DNA of 64,000 nucleotides from Pseudoduganella plicata. GTDB taxonomy: Bacteria > Pseudomonadota > Gammaproteobacteria > Burkholderiales > Burkholderiaceae_D. A program made the translations under genes and the position numbers. The notes under the pieces were generated by a model. It was not told the origin of the DNA. It was given only the letters and a program-made list of their open reading frames with translations, and searched no databases. Of this stretch, positions 8,605 to 16,845 are shown in pieces (within the stretch, counting starts at the first letter, position 1; every line of letters begins with the position of its first letter). Location: contig NZ_CP038026.1 in the NCBI RefSeq assembly GCF_004421005.1, forward strand, positions 3,286,001-3,350,000, in the 5' to 3' direction.

Positions 8605-9153
8605 TCAGGCCTTGGCCAGCTCCGCGTCGATGGCGGCCAGCAGTCGCGGGTCGTCGGCCGTCACGTCCGGGGCGAAGCGCGCGGCCACGGTGCCGTCCCG
8701 GCCGATCACGAATTTCTCGAAGTTCCACAGCACGTCGTCCGGCTTCGCCGCCTGAATGCCGTATTGCGTCAGCTTCTCGCGAAACGGCCCGTCGCCTTCC
8801 GCTACCGGCCGCGCGGCTGTCAGCGCCGTGTACAACGGATGCTGGTCCGCGCCCACCACGGAAATCTTGGAGAACAGCGGGAACGTCACGCCGTAGTTCA
8901 GCGAGCAGAACGAGCTGATTTCCGCATCCGTTCCCGGCTCCTGCTCTTTGAAATTATTGGCGGGGAAGCCCAGCACTTCCAGGCCTTGCGCGCGCCGTTC
9001 CTGATACAGCTTTTCAAGCCCTTCGTACTGCGGCGTCAGGCCGCATTTCGATGCCACGTTCACGACCAGCAGCACCTTGCCGCGGTGGCCTGCCAGCGTG
9101 TCGGCGCTGCCGTCGATGCGTTGCAGCGGAATGTCGAGGATGGAATTGCTCAT
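8605..9153 (-). CDS. Glutathione peroxidase family protein
   Basis: The 182-residue protein has the peroxidatic cysteine at about residue 37 in NVASKCGLTPQYEGLE, followed by the family blocks LGFPANNFKEQEPGT and, near the C-terminus, the Trp-Asn pair in VLWNFEKFVIGRDG. A second Cys in FCSLNYGVTFPLF is in the position used as resolving cysteine by thioredoxin-dependent members, so the physiological reductant may be thioredoxin rather than glutathione. It has no signal peptide and should be cytoplasmic, detoxifying hydroperoxides. The ATG at 9153 is preferred to the frame's earlier start because AAAGGA precedes it. Confidence 0.93.
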   Translation of the reverse strand: MSNSILDIPLQRIDGSADTLAGHRGKVLLVVNVASKCGLTPQYEGLEKLYQERRAQGLEVLGFPANNFKEQEPGTDAEISSFCSLNYGVTFPLFSKISVVGADQHPLYTALTAARPVAEGDGPFREKLTQYGIQAAKPDDVLWNFEKFVIGRDGTVAARFAPDVTADDPRLLAAIDAELAKA

Positions 9154-9189
9154 GCGAAGTCCTTTGCGGTGAATGGTCAATCGTTCATG

Positions 9190-9765
9190 TTAGCGCGCTT
9201 TGCCGCCGCATGCAGGACCGATGCGCAGCGCCTGCCCGCGCTGCAGCGTCGCAGCCGTCCCGTCGTCGGCAAGCGTCATCAGCAGGGGACCGTCCGCATC
9301 GCGCAGCAGCGCCAGTCGGGCGCCCGGATAGTGGCGCGGGATCGTTCCGATGTCGGGCGCGTCCAGTATCGCGCTGTGGACGAGGATGCGGCACGACGGA
9401 CTGAAATCGAGCAGCAGCGCCGCCTGGCGCCCGTGCGGATCGGGCAGCGCCGTGACGTGCAGGCGGGTGCGGCCCTTGCGGACCGCCAGCCGGTCCCAGA
9501 TCTGCAGGGGCCGGCCCTGCCCCGTGATCGCGTGCCAGGCGAGCGGTTGCGTCAGCAGCACCAGATCGGCCGGCACGTCCGAGCCGGGTGCCGGATCGAC
9601 GAGCAGTGTCAGCCCGTATACGTGGATGAACGCCGTCGTATCGTCGAAAAAGCCGATCGTGGATTGCAGCGGCCGCGCCGGGCCGGCGGGAATCGCCACG
9701 TGCGCCGGCCCGGCCGCGTGGCATAGCAGCGGCAACAGCAGGGTTGCAATCGTCCAGCATCTCAT
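9190..9765 (-). CDS. Degenerate secreted MBL-fold protein lacking metal ligands
   Basis: The 191-residue product has a signal peptide (MRCWTIATLLLPLLCHAAG). It aligns along its length with the MBL hydrolase encoded immediately upstream: IGFFDDTTAFIHVYGLTLLVDP parallels VQFIGTATVLIRYQGLTILTDP, and DIGTIPRHYPGARLALL parallels DIDEIPRRYPGIDLALL. The zinc motif SHLHDDH is replaced by TQPLAWH (about 72-78), the metal-bridging Asp of SGDT is replaced by HSA, and about 100 residues are missing. It cannot be a normal metallo-hydrolase. It lies 73 nt downstream in the same orientation and is probably co-transcribed. It is either a decaying tandem duplicate or a non-catalytic binding partner. The frame itself is intact. 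Confidence 0.75.
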   Translation of the reverse strand: MRCWTIATLLLPLLCHAAGPAHVAIPAGPARPLQSTIGFFDDTTAFIHVYGLTLLVDPAPGSDVPADLVLLTQPLAWHAITGQGRPLQIWDRLAVRKGRTRLHVTALPDPHGRQAALLLDFSPSCRILVHSAILDAPDIGTIPRHYPGARLALLRDADGPLLMTLADDGTAATLQRGQALRIGPACGGKAR

Positions 9766-9838
9766 CGCCGCTCCCGGTGGTTGGCCAGCAGCCGTGATAG
9801 CACGGGCCGGCCCGCGGCGCCATGCGCTGGCGCAAACC

Positions 9839-10741
9839 CTAGCGGCGCGGCGTGAAGCGGTACGTTTCGCCGTGCTTCAGGTAACTCACCTTGTCGGCCA
9901 GCCCCGCTTCCTCGACGGCCTGCTGGAAGTCGGACAAGGGCGACTTGAACACGGTGTAGTCGTTGTAGTGAATCGGGATGGCCCGCTGCGGCGCGATCAG
10001 CCGCAGCATCCGTACGCCCTCCTTCGCATCCATCGTCACCGTGACGAGGCCGAGGATGCGGGTGCCGCCCAGGTGCAGCAGGGCCAGGTCGATGCCGGGG
10101 TAGCGCCGGGGGATCTCGTCGATATCGTCGTAGACCATCGTATCGCCGCTGACGTAGATGCGGTATTTACCGGCACCGTCGAAATCGAGCATCGTACCCA
10201 TCACGGATGGCAGCAGCGCGGCCGCCGCCAGCGGACCATGCCGGCCGGGCATCGACGTCAGGCGCAGCGACGCCGCCCCCTTTGCCACCTGCAGCGCTTC
10301 CCACGTCTCCAGCCCGTACACCTTCCTGAAGCCCATCTCGCGCAGCTTGCCACTGGCCGATCCCGTCGTGACGATGGGAATATTGCGGTCCAGCTTTTCG
10401 CGCACCATCTTGTCGAAGTGGTCGTCGTGCAGATGCGACAGCAAGACCAGGTCGACCGGCGGCAGCGCCTCGAACTCGATGGCGGGATTCGTCAGCCGCT
10501 CCGACGTCAGGCCATAGCCCAGGTGCACGTGATCGCCCTTGTGCAGGAAGTTCGGGTCCGTCAGGATCGTCAGGCCCTGGTAGCGGATCAATACGGTGGC
10601 CGTACCGATGAACTGCACGGAACTCTCCGCCGCCGGTGCCTCGGCGGCAGGCAGTGCCAGGGCATAACGGGGCGCGGCAACTTGCTGCGCCATAGCAAAA
10701 TTGCCGACCAGAAGCGCCAGCAGGATCAGGATGCGTTTCAT
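9839..10741 (-). CDS. Secreted MBL-fold metallo-hydrolase (UlaG-like, COG2220)
   Basis: The 300-residue protein has a signal peptide (MKRILILLALLVGNFAMAQQ) and the metallo-beta-lactamase metal motif HLHDDH at 103-108. Further ligands are the Asp in YVSGDTMVYDD and the His in IPIHYNDYTVF. The order fits the UlaG/ComA-type beta-lactamase_2 family of broad-specificity hydrolases; the substrate is unknown. The ATG at 10741 is fixed by an AGGAGG four nt upstream and by the signal peptide, although the frame is open to 10930. A degenerate paralogue follows directly downstream. Confidence 0.88.
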   Translation of the reverse strand: MKRILILLALLVGNFAMAQQVAAPRYALALPAAEAPAAESSVQFIGTATVLIRYQGLTILTDPNFLHKGDHVHLGYGLTSERLTNPAIEFEALPPVDLVLLSHLHDDHFDKMVREKLDRNIPIVTTGSASGKLREMGFRKVYGLETWEALQVAKGAASLRLTSMPGRHGPLAAAALLPSVMGTMLDFDGAGKYRIYVSGDTMVYDDIDEIPRRYPGIDLALLHLGGTRILGLVTVTMDAKEGVRMLRLIAPQRAIPIHYNDYTVFKSPLSDFQQAVEEAGLADKVSYLKHGETYRFTPRR

Positions 10742-11113
10742 CGGTCCTCCCTGATGTGAATGCACCAGATATAGCATGTTGCTGTCCCGTCCGGCGCCTG
10801 GAAAGTGCCGCGGCTTGATCGGGCAGGCGTGACCGTCGAAGGCACGGTCATGGTGCGCACTGCACGCGACGCGACGATCCCGACTATCCGGGGGCAAATG
10901 GACGTCGCGCACAGGCGCGGGTAAAAGCACGAGGATGGGGCCGATGGCGGCGGATTGCGGCGCGGCCTTGCCTTTGGCGTAGAGGCGGTCCGCAGGCCGC
11001 TCATCGTGCTTTCACCCATGCTTGAGCACGGCTGTGGCGTGTAGCTCATCCGTCACGACACGGCCCCTCGACGCCTGCGCAGCGACCCACGCCCCGACTG
11101 CAGGTGTGCGGTT
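10742..11113. other. 372-nt spacer without a recognisable gene
   Basis: This spacer lies between the MBL gene start and the end of brnA. It holds the strong ribosome site of the MBL gene at its left end. No reading frame with family resemblance, terminator or clear promoter was found in the rest. Confidence 0.5.
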
Positions 11114-11407
11114 TCAGCTGGTGATGAGCTGATGGTCTTTGGCCCACTCGCGCAGCGCGTTGTTCATGCGCGTTTGCCAGCCGTCGCCGGTGCCCTTGAA
11201 GGCTTCCAGCAGATCACGGTCATAGCGAATCGTAGCAGCCTCCTTCGTGCCACTGCCAGCGGGCCGGCCACGGCCGCGCTTGGGCTTCACATTCGCCCAC
11301 TCGGCGTCAGTGTAGGGGGACGAATCTGGATCCGACATTGCTGCCTGGGTGATGGCGGCGTCTTCCTCTGCAGTGGGGAAAACCGTCCCCGGTTTAAGTT
11401 TCGGCAT
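11114..11407 (-). CDS. brnA: BrnA family antitoxin (DUF4415)
   Basis: The 97-residue protein ends in the BrnA/DUF4415 pattern: a basic KRGRGRPAGSGTKEAATIRYD linker that leads into a ribbon-helix-helix-type region, DRDLLEAFKGTGDGWQTRMN, then ALREWAKDH. BrnA binds and neutralises the RNase toxin BrnT and represses the shared promoter. Its ATG lies 12 nt inside the 3' end of the upstream brnT frame, the normal toxin-first arrangement of this type II module. The antitoxin is intact whereas the toxin is frameshifted, so the module should now be harmless. Confidence 0.88.
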   Translation of the reverse strand: MPKLKPGTVFPTAEEDAAITQAAMSDPDSSPYTDAEWANVKPKRGRGRPAGSGTKEAATIRYDRDLLEAFKGTGDGWQTRMNNALREWAKDHQLITS

Positions 11408-11658
11408 ATCGTTTTACCTCTCTCAAGTTCGCTTTGCGCAGGCTGATAATGCAGCGCACTTCTTCACGGTCCACATATACGACATAGTGCAGGCGGTCGC
11501 CGATATACGCGATGGCGCACATGCGCGCTTTGCCGTAGTTGTGGCGCTCATCGGGCCAAGTCAGCGCGGAGTCCCATTCGATCGAAGCTGGCCGCCAGAG
11601 AAACGCCGTGCTTCTCCACGTTGGCGGTGCATTTGATGGTGTCGAATGCGATGTCCAT
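11394..11658 (-). pseudogene. brnT: Frameshifted BrnT family toxin (DUF497)
   Basis: The start MDIAFDTIKCTANVEKHGVS (ATG at 11658) is the BrnT N-terminus. After residue 26 (..LAASFD) the frame is lost at about 11580. The rest continues one frame over, EWDSALTWPDERHNYGKARM, then YIGDRLHYVVYVDREEVRCI, and ends ISLRKANLREVKRYAET at a TAA at 11394-11396. The spacing to the conserved EWD suggests two bases have been lost after codon 26. Read straight, the product stops at about 37 residues and lacks the RelE-like catalytic core. Without the shift it would be about 88 residues, normal for BrnT. A base-calling error is possible and should be excluded. Confidence 0.82.
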
Positions 11659-12054
11659 ATGAATAAGTGTAGCTACAAAAAACCGTACGATCAACATTTT
11701 TTTGTGGCTACGAAAATTGATAAGCCAACGGCGGATCGCGCTATCCGCCATCACAGAAGTTCGGCGGCGGCGTTTCGTGATCGGTTTGTCCATCACGTCC
11801 CCTTCCAAATCGCACGAGTACCCGTCGAAGTCGTTCAGGATGTGCGTCATGGTGCTAGCGCGGTTGTCGTCCGTGCGCTCCACGGTGATCAGGAAATAGT
11901 CCGCCACGGCTGGGCATTGGCGTCGATGTGTGAGGCAGGCGGCAGCACGTTTCCGCCCGGTTTCGCCGGAGGCCGTAAGATGCTCCAGTGCTACAATCGC
12001 TCTCGGCCGCATACCCGGCGGGCCGTCTTCCACCTTGCACCTGAGATCCAGACC
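11659..12054. other. 396-nt spacer between brnT and the M14 peptidase gene
   Basis: The part next to brnT (11660-11700) is AT-rich and probably carries its promoter. From about 11930 down to 11660 the minus strand is open, includes an ATG at 11850 and reads into brnT in frame. It contains a very basic KRRRR segment but resembles no family I know, so I do not call it a gene. The right end holds the leader of the M14 peptidase gene. Confidence 0.4.
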
Positions 12055-13743
12055 ATGCACCCAGAAATGCTCACGCCCTACGAACAGGGCAACCAGAACC
12101 AGACCACGCTGTGGACCGATTGCATCGCCTTTTACGAGACACTGGCGCGGCGCTTTCCCGGCGTATTGCAGTTCGAGCAGGCCGGGGTATCGGACGGCGG
12201 CATCCCGCTGCACGTGGGCATCGTCAGCGCGGACGGCGTATTCGACCGGGAGCAGATCAAGCGCGCCGGCCGCACCGTCTTCTTCAACAATAATGGCATC
12301 CATCCGGGCGAACCGGAGGGGATCGACGCCTGCATGGCCATCGTGCGCGACCTGTGCTTCGACAAGGCGCAGCTGGCGGCGCTGGGCGACACCGTGCTGC
12401 TGTTCGTCCCGGTGTACAACGTGGACGGTTGCCTGAACCGCGCCAACACGTCGCGTCCGAACCAGATTGGTCCCGAGCTGTTCGGCTTTCGCGGCAACAG
12501 CCGCCACCTGGACCTGAACCGCGACTTCGTCAAATGCGACACGCTCAACGCGCGCTTCTTCAACCAGCTGATCACGGCCTGGGACCCGGACGTGATGGTC
12601 GACACGCACACGTCCAACGGCGCCGACTACACGTACACGATGACGCTGATTCACACGCAGGCCGACAAACTGGGCAGCCCTCTGGGGCCGTTCCTGCGAC
12701 GGGCGATGCTGCCGCATATCTTCAGCGAGATGGCGGCGCGCGGCTGGCCCACCTGCCCGTACGTCAATCCCGTCAAGGAAACGCCGGATGACGGTATCGC
12801 CGAATTCCTCGAGGTGCCGCGCTTCTCGACGGGCTTCACGGCGCTGCACAACATCATCGGCTTCATGCCCGAGACGCACATGCTCAAGCCGTACCAGGAC
12901 CGCTACGAGTCGATGCGCACGCTGATCGACGTGACACGCGAGTTCACCGTCCGGCACGGGGCGCAGATCCGCGCCCTGCGCGCTCAGGCCAAGGCCGAGC
13001 AGCGCGAACGGAAAGAATGGCCGGTAACGTGGAAAATGGACGAAGCCAATCCGACGACGTTCCGCTTCCACGGCTACGAGGCGCGCCGCCACGCCAGCAT
13101 CTTGGGGAACTACACGCGACTGTCGTACGACCGCAGCAAGCCGTTTGAAAAGGACATCCCGTACTTCAGCAATTTCGTGGCCGACACCGTGGTGACGGTA
13201 CCGAAGGCGTACGTCGTGCCGCAGGCCTGGCGCGAGGTCGTCGAACGGCTGCAGTGGAACGGCGTCACGATGACGCGCATCGAGGCGCCGGCGACCGTCA
13301 CGGCGCAGTACTATCACATCGGCGAACTGTCCACCCGCGCGACCGCGTACGAAGGCCACATGTTCCACGACGACGTGCAGGTCGAGAAGCGCACCGGCAC
13401 GTTCACGCTGGCCGCCGGCGACTGGTATGTGCCGCTGGACCAGGACAACGCCCGCTACGCCGTCGAAACGCTGGAGCCGCAGGGCCACGACAGCTTTTTC
13501 CGCTGGGGCTTCTTCAACTCCGTGCTGGAAAAGAAGGAAGCCATTTCGGACTACGTGTTCGAGGACACCGCGGTGGAGCTGCTGCGCGAGGAACCGGAGC
13601 TGAAGGCGAAATTCGACGCATGGAAGGCGGCCAATCCGGACAAGCTGTCCGACCAGGACGCGGTGCTGCACTTTATCCTGCACAATTGCGCGCGCCACGC
13701 GGAGCCCGAGTGGCGCCGTTATCCGGTGCTGGCGATCGCGTGA
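12055..13743 (+). CDS. M14 family zinc carboxypeptidase
   Basis: The 562-residue protein carries the M14 zinc site: His83 and Glu86 in NGIHPGEPEG, and the third ligand His in VMVDTHTSNGAD. The block NSRHLDLNRDF supplies the substrate-carboxylate-binding Arg/Asn region. There is no signal peptide, so it should act in the cytoplasm, removing C-terminal amino acids or acting on a modified amino acid or peptide; such large M14 members are mostly uncharacterised. The start at 12055 is chosen by homology to the short MHPEMLTPYEQGNQ leader; the frame is open far upstream, with ATG 12067 as an alternative. The FUSC gene begins 1 nt after the stop, so they form an operon. Confidence 0.85.
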   Translation: MHPEMLTPYEQGNQNQTTLWTDCIAFYETLARRFPGVLQFEQAGVSDGGIPLHVGIVSADGVFDREQIKRAGRTVFFNNNGIHPGEPEGIDACMAIVRDLCFDKAQLAALGDTVLLFVPVYNVDGCLNRANTSRPNQIGPELFGFRGNSRHLDLNRDFVKCDTLNARFFNQLITAWDPDVMVDTHTSNGADYTYTMTLIHTQADKLGSPLGPFLRRAMLPHIFSEMAARGWPTCPYVNPVKETPDDGIAEFLEVPRFSTGFTALHNIIGFMPETHMLKPYQDRYESMRTLIDVTREFTVRHGAQIRALRAQAKAEQRERKEWPVTWKMDEANPTTFRFHGYEARRHASILGNYTRLSYDRSKPFEKDIPYFSNFVADTVVTVPKAYVVPQAWREVVERLQWNGVTMTRIEAPATVTAQYYHIGELSTRATAYEGHMFHDDVQVEKRTGTFTLAAGDWYVPLDQDNARYAVETLEPQGHDSFFRWGFFNSVLEKKEAISDYVFEDTAVELLREEPELKAKFDAWKAANPDKLSDQDAVLHFILHNCARHAEPEWRRYPVLAIA

Positions 13744-13744
13744 G

Positions 13745-15940
13745 ATGGCTGCGCCAAATAACGTTTCGCATCAGCCGATGCACTACGCCTTAAATCCGCG
13801 CACCTTCTTCTACAGTCACTACTTCCACCTCGGGCTGCGCTTCGGCGCCGGCCTGATCGGCATCATCTGGCTGACGCTGGCGGTATCAAGCATGCCGACG
13901 GCGCTGTCCGTGGGCATCGGTGCACTCTGCACGGCGCTGATGGACCTTCCCAGCCCGCTGCGCCACAAGTTCAACGAGATGCTGGCGTCGGTGCTGTTGT
14001 GCAGTATCGTGACCCTGGTCGTCAGCCTGTGCGCGCCCTATTTCTGGCTGCTGATCGTCGTGCTGGTGTCGCTCAGCTTCTTTGCCAGCATGATGGTCGT
14101 CTACGGCAAGAAGTCGATGCCGCTGCAACTGGCGACGCTGTTCATCATGACGATGTCGATGGAACACCGCTTGACGCCGGCGCAGGCGCTGACGCACGCC
14201 GGGCTGTTCATGCTGGGCGGTCTGGCCTACCTGGCCTACGCGATGGGGGTATCGTACCTGCTGCGCCACCGCATCAAGCAGCAGGTGCTGGCCGAGGCGC
14301 TGTTCGAGCTGGCCGCGTACATCGACATCAAGGCCGACTTCTACGACACGCGCTACAACCTGACGGAACAGTTCAACAAGCTGGTACGCCACCAGGCATT
14401 GCTGGCCGACCGGCAGCAGGCCTCGCGTGACCTGATCCTGCGCGCGCACCAGAACCGCAAGGATGCCATCGTGGTTCAGGTGCACGTCTGCATGCTCGAC
14501 CTGTATGAGCTGATCCTGTCCACGCACACGGACTATGCGCAGCTGCGCGTGCACCTGGTCGACACGCCGGCCCTGAAATCGCTGCACGATCTGGCGTTCA
14601 AGGCGGCCCGCGACATCGAGTCGGTGGCGTACGCCGTCACGCGCAAGCGCGTGTCGTATGCGTCGATCAGCTATGCGCCCGAGCTGGAAGCCATCGAGGC
14701 GGAACTGGCGCGCCTGCAACGGGAGATCGATGCCGGCAGGCCGCAGCAGGAGGCGCTGGCGGTGCTGCGCGCACAGCGCAACAAGGTGCGTGCCATCATC
14801 AACATGATCGGCGAGCTGCACGTGGCCAGCCAGAAAGCCTACGACAGCACGCCGTTCTGGAGCGATGCGGACATGCAGCCGTTCCTGTCGCAGCAGAAGT
14901 ACGAGCTGCAGGTGATGCTGTCGCACCTGCGCATGGATTCGCCCATCTTCCGCTTCTCGCTGCGCGTGGCGATGGCCATTGCCGTGGGTCTTGCCATCGG
15001 CACGTTGCTGCCGTACGCGGCGCACAGCTACTGGATCATTCTTACCATCGTCATCATCCTGCGGCCCAGCTTCTCGATGACGAAGCAGCGCCGCGGCGAT
15101 CGCATCGTCGGCACCGTGATCGGCTGCGTCATCACGGCCATCATCCTGAAGTGGTTCGACTACCCGGCCGTGACGTTGACGGTGCTGATCGTGGCGACGG
15201 TGGCGACGCCGACCTTCGTCTACCTGCGCTACCGCTACACGGCCATCGCCGTCTCCATCATGATCCTGCTGCAGATGCATCTGGCGGCCGGCGGCGGGCA
15301 CAACGTCATCACCGAGCGGCTGATCGACACCTTCATCGGCGCGGCCGTCGCCACCGTGTTCAGCTTCGTGCTGGCCAGCTGGGAGTACCAGACATTGCCC
15401 AAGCTGATCCAGCAGGTGCTGGCGGCGAACATGCGCTACATGGAAGCGAGTTTCGATCTGCTGCAGGGGAAATGCCGCAACGATTTCCCCTACCGCATCC
15501 AGCGCAAGGGGCTGATGGACAGCCTGGCCGGCCTGTCGGCGGCGCTGGTGCGGATGCTGGACGAACCGGCCAGCAAGCAGCGCGCGGTGGAAGACATCAA
15601 CCTGTTCATCGTGCAGAACTACCTGCTGGTGGCGCACGTGGCGGCACTGCGCGCGATCCTGCGCCGGCACGTCAAGGACATTCCGGCGCGCGAGGTCAAT
15701 GCGATGCTGGAGACCAGCCATGCCCAGGTCGGCCGCACGCTGACGACGGCGCTGGCGCGGCATGGCGTGACGGTCACCCTGCCGGAAACGGCGACGACGG
15801 AACCTGTCATCCCGGACGCGGGCTCGGTGGCATGGCCCGGCTGGCCCGTGGTGCAGCGCCGCATCCGCCTGCTGCAGGCCGATGCGGAGAAAATCATCGT
15901 GCACAGCGAAGCGATCGAACGTAACGTGGTGCAGGGATGA
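13745..15940 (+). CDS. FUSC family inner membrane protein (YccS/aromatic acid exporter-like)
   Basis: The 731-residue protein has two membrane blocks, at about 30-180 and 395-540, each with several hydrophobic helices, separated by a long helical cytoplasmic region. The second block contains the FUSC signature region SYWIILTIVIILRPSFSMTK followed by RRGDRIVGTVIGC. A charged helical tail follows. FUSC proteins include aromatic-acid efflux (AaeB) and fusaric-acid resistance pumps; the cargo here is not evident. The ATG lies 1 nt after the M14 peptidase stop, and the gene's own stop overlaps the next ATG (ATGA), so translation of the three genes is likely coupled. Confidence 0.9.
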   Translation: MAAPNNVSHQPMHYALNPRTFFYSHYFHLGLRFGAGLIGIIWLTLAVSSMPTALSVGIGALCTALMDLPSPLRHKFNEMLASVLLCSIVTLVVSLCAPYFWLLIVVLVSLSFFASMMVVYGKKSMPLQLATLFIMTMSMEHRLTPAQALTHAGLFMLGGLAYLAYAMGVSYLLRHRIKQQVLAEALFELAAYIDIKADFYDTRYNLTEQFNKLVRHQALLADRQQASRDLILRAHQNRKDAIVVQVHVCMLDLYELILSTHTDYAQLRVHLVDTPALKSLHDLAFKAARDIESVAYAVTRKRVSYASISYAPELEAIEAELARLQREIDAGRPQQEALAVLRAQRNKVRAIINMIGELHVASQKAYDSTPFWSDADMQPFLSQQKYELQVMLSHLRMDSPIFRFSLRVAMAIAVGLAIGTLLPYAAHSYWIILTIVIILRPSFSMTKQRRGDRIVGTVIGCVITAIILKWFDYPAVTLTVLIVATVATPTFVYLRYRYTAIAVSIMILLQMHLAAGGGHNVITERLIDTFIGAAVATVFSFVLASWEYQTLPKLIQQVLAANMRYMEASFDLLQGKCRNDFPYRIQRKGLMDSLAGLSAALVRMLDEPASKQRAVEDINLFIVQNYLLVAHVAALRAILRRHVKDIPAREVNAMLETSHAQVGRTLTTALARHGVTVTLPETATTEPVIPDAGSVAWPGWPVVQRRIRLLQADAEKIIVHSEAIERNVVQG

Positions 15941-16845
15941 ACGGAAAAATGGCGCCCCGCGACCTGCTGGCGGCACTGGCCGTCGTCGTCATCTGGGGCA
16001 CCAATTTCGTCGCGATGAAGTACGGCCTGCGGCATCTGACGCCCTTCCAGCTGGGCGCGGGCCGTTACGTCTTTGCCGTGCTGCCGCTGGTGTTGCTCGT
16101 GCGCCCGCCGGTGCTGCAGGCACGCTGGATGCTGCTGTATGGGCTGTTCCAGGGCGTCGGCCAGTTCGGCTTCGTGTTCCTGTCGCTGAAAGTCGGGATG
16201 TCCGCGTCGCTTGCCTCCGTGCTGCTGCAGACGCAGGTCTTCTTCACCGCCTTGTGCGGCTTCCTGCTGCTGGGCGAGCGGCCCAGCCGGCAACTGCTGG
16301 CCGGGCTGTTCCTGGCGGCGCTGGGCCTGGCGTGTTTCGGCATGAATTACGTGGGCGCGGCGGCACTGGGCACGGAGACGACGGCGGCCGGCTTCGCGCT
16401 GTGCGTGGCCGGCGCGGCCATGTGGGCAGCGTCGAACATCGTCGTGCGCCATGCGCAGCGGCTTTCCCCCGGCTTCGATCCGCTGGCTTTTCTCGTCTGG
16501 AGCAGCCTGACGCCGATCCTGCCGTTCGTCGTCCTGTCGCTGCTGTTCGATGGGCCGGCCGCGCGCTGGCAGTGGCAGGATGCGCCGCTCGTCACCTGGT
16601 GCGCCGTGGCCTACCTGGGCTGGATGGCCACCGTGGTCGGCTACGGCCTGTGGACGTCGCTGCTGAAGCGCTACCCCGCCAACCGGGTGGCGCCGTTCAG
16701 CCTGGGCGTGCCCGTGGTCGGCATCACGTCCGGCATGCTGGTGCTGGACGAATCCATCACGCCCTGGCAGTGGTCGGGCATCGCCCTGATCGTGCTGGCA
16801 CTGGGCTGCGTGATGTTTGGCGGGCGACTTTTCAGTCGGCGTTGA
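15937..16845 (+). CDS. EamA/DMT family transporter
   Basis: The 302-residue product shows about ten hydrophobic helices arranged as two EamA repeats; the first contains ALAVVVIWGTNFVAMKYGL, a typical EamA opening, and the second begins near residue 150 (FALCVAGAAMWAASNIVVRH). The C-terminal SGIALIVLALGCVMFGG is also typical. These are inner membrane exporters of amino acids or metabolites (RhtA/YdcZ type). It starts with ATGA overlap on the FUSC gene, completing an M14 peptidase-FUSC-EamA operon. The 3' end overlaps the convergent reductase gene by 14 nt. Confidence 0.92.
   Translation: MNGKMAPRDLLAALAVVVIWGTNFVAMKYGLRHLTPFQLGAGRYVFAVLPLVLLVRPPVLQARWMLLYGLFQGVGQFGFVFLSLKVGMSASLASVLLQTQVFFTALCGFLLLGERPSRQLLAGLFLAALGLACFGMNYVGAAALGTETTAAGFALCVAGAAMWAASNIVVRHAQRLSPGFDPLAFLVWSSLTPILPFVVLSLLFDGPAARWQWQDAPLVTWCAVAYLGWMATVVGYGLWTSLLKRYPANRVAPFSLGVPVVGITSGMLVLDESITPWQWSGIALIVLALGCVMFGGRLFSRR

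Noticed and set aside
13886..15976. A 696-codon open frame on the minus strand, and the 716-codon one at 11548-13698
   Set aside because: Both are shadows of the FUSC and M14 genes; their compositions are Arg/His/Gln-rich and they show no motifs.
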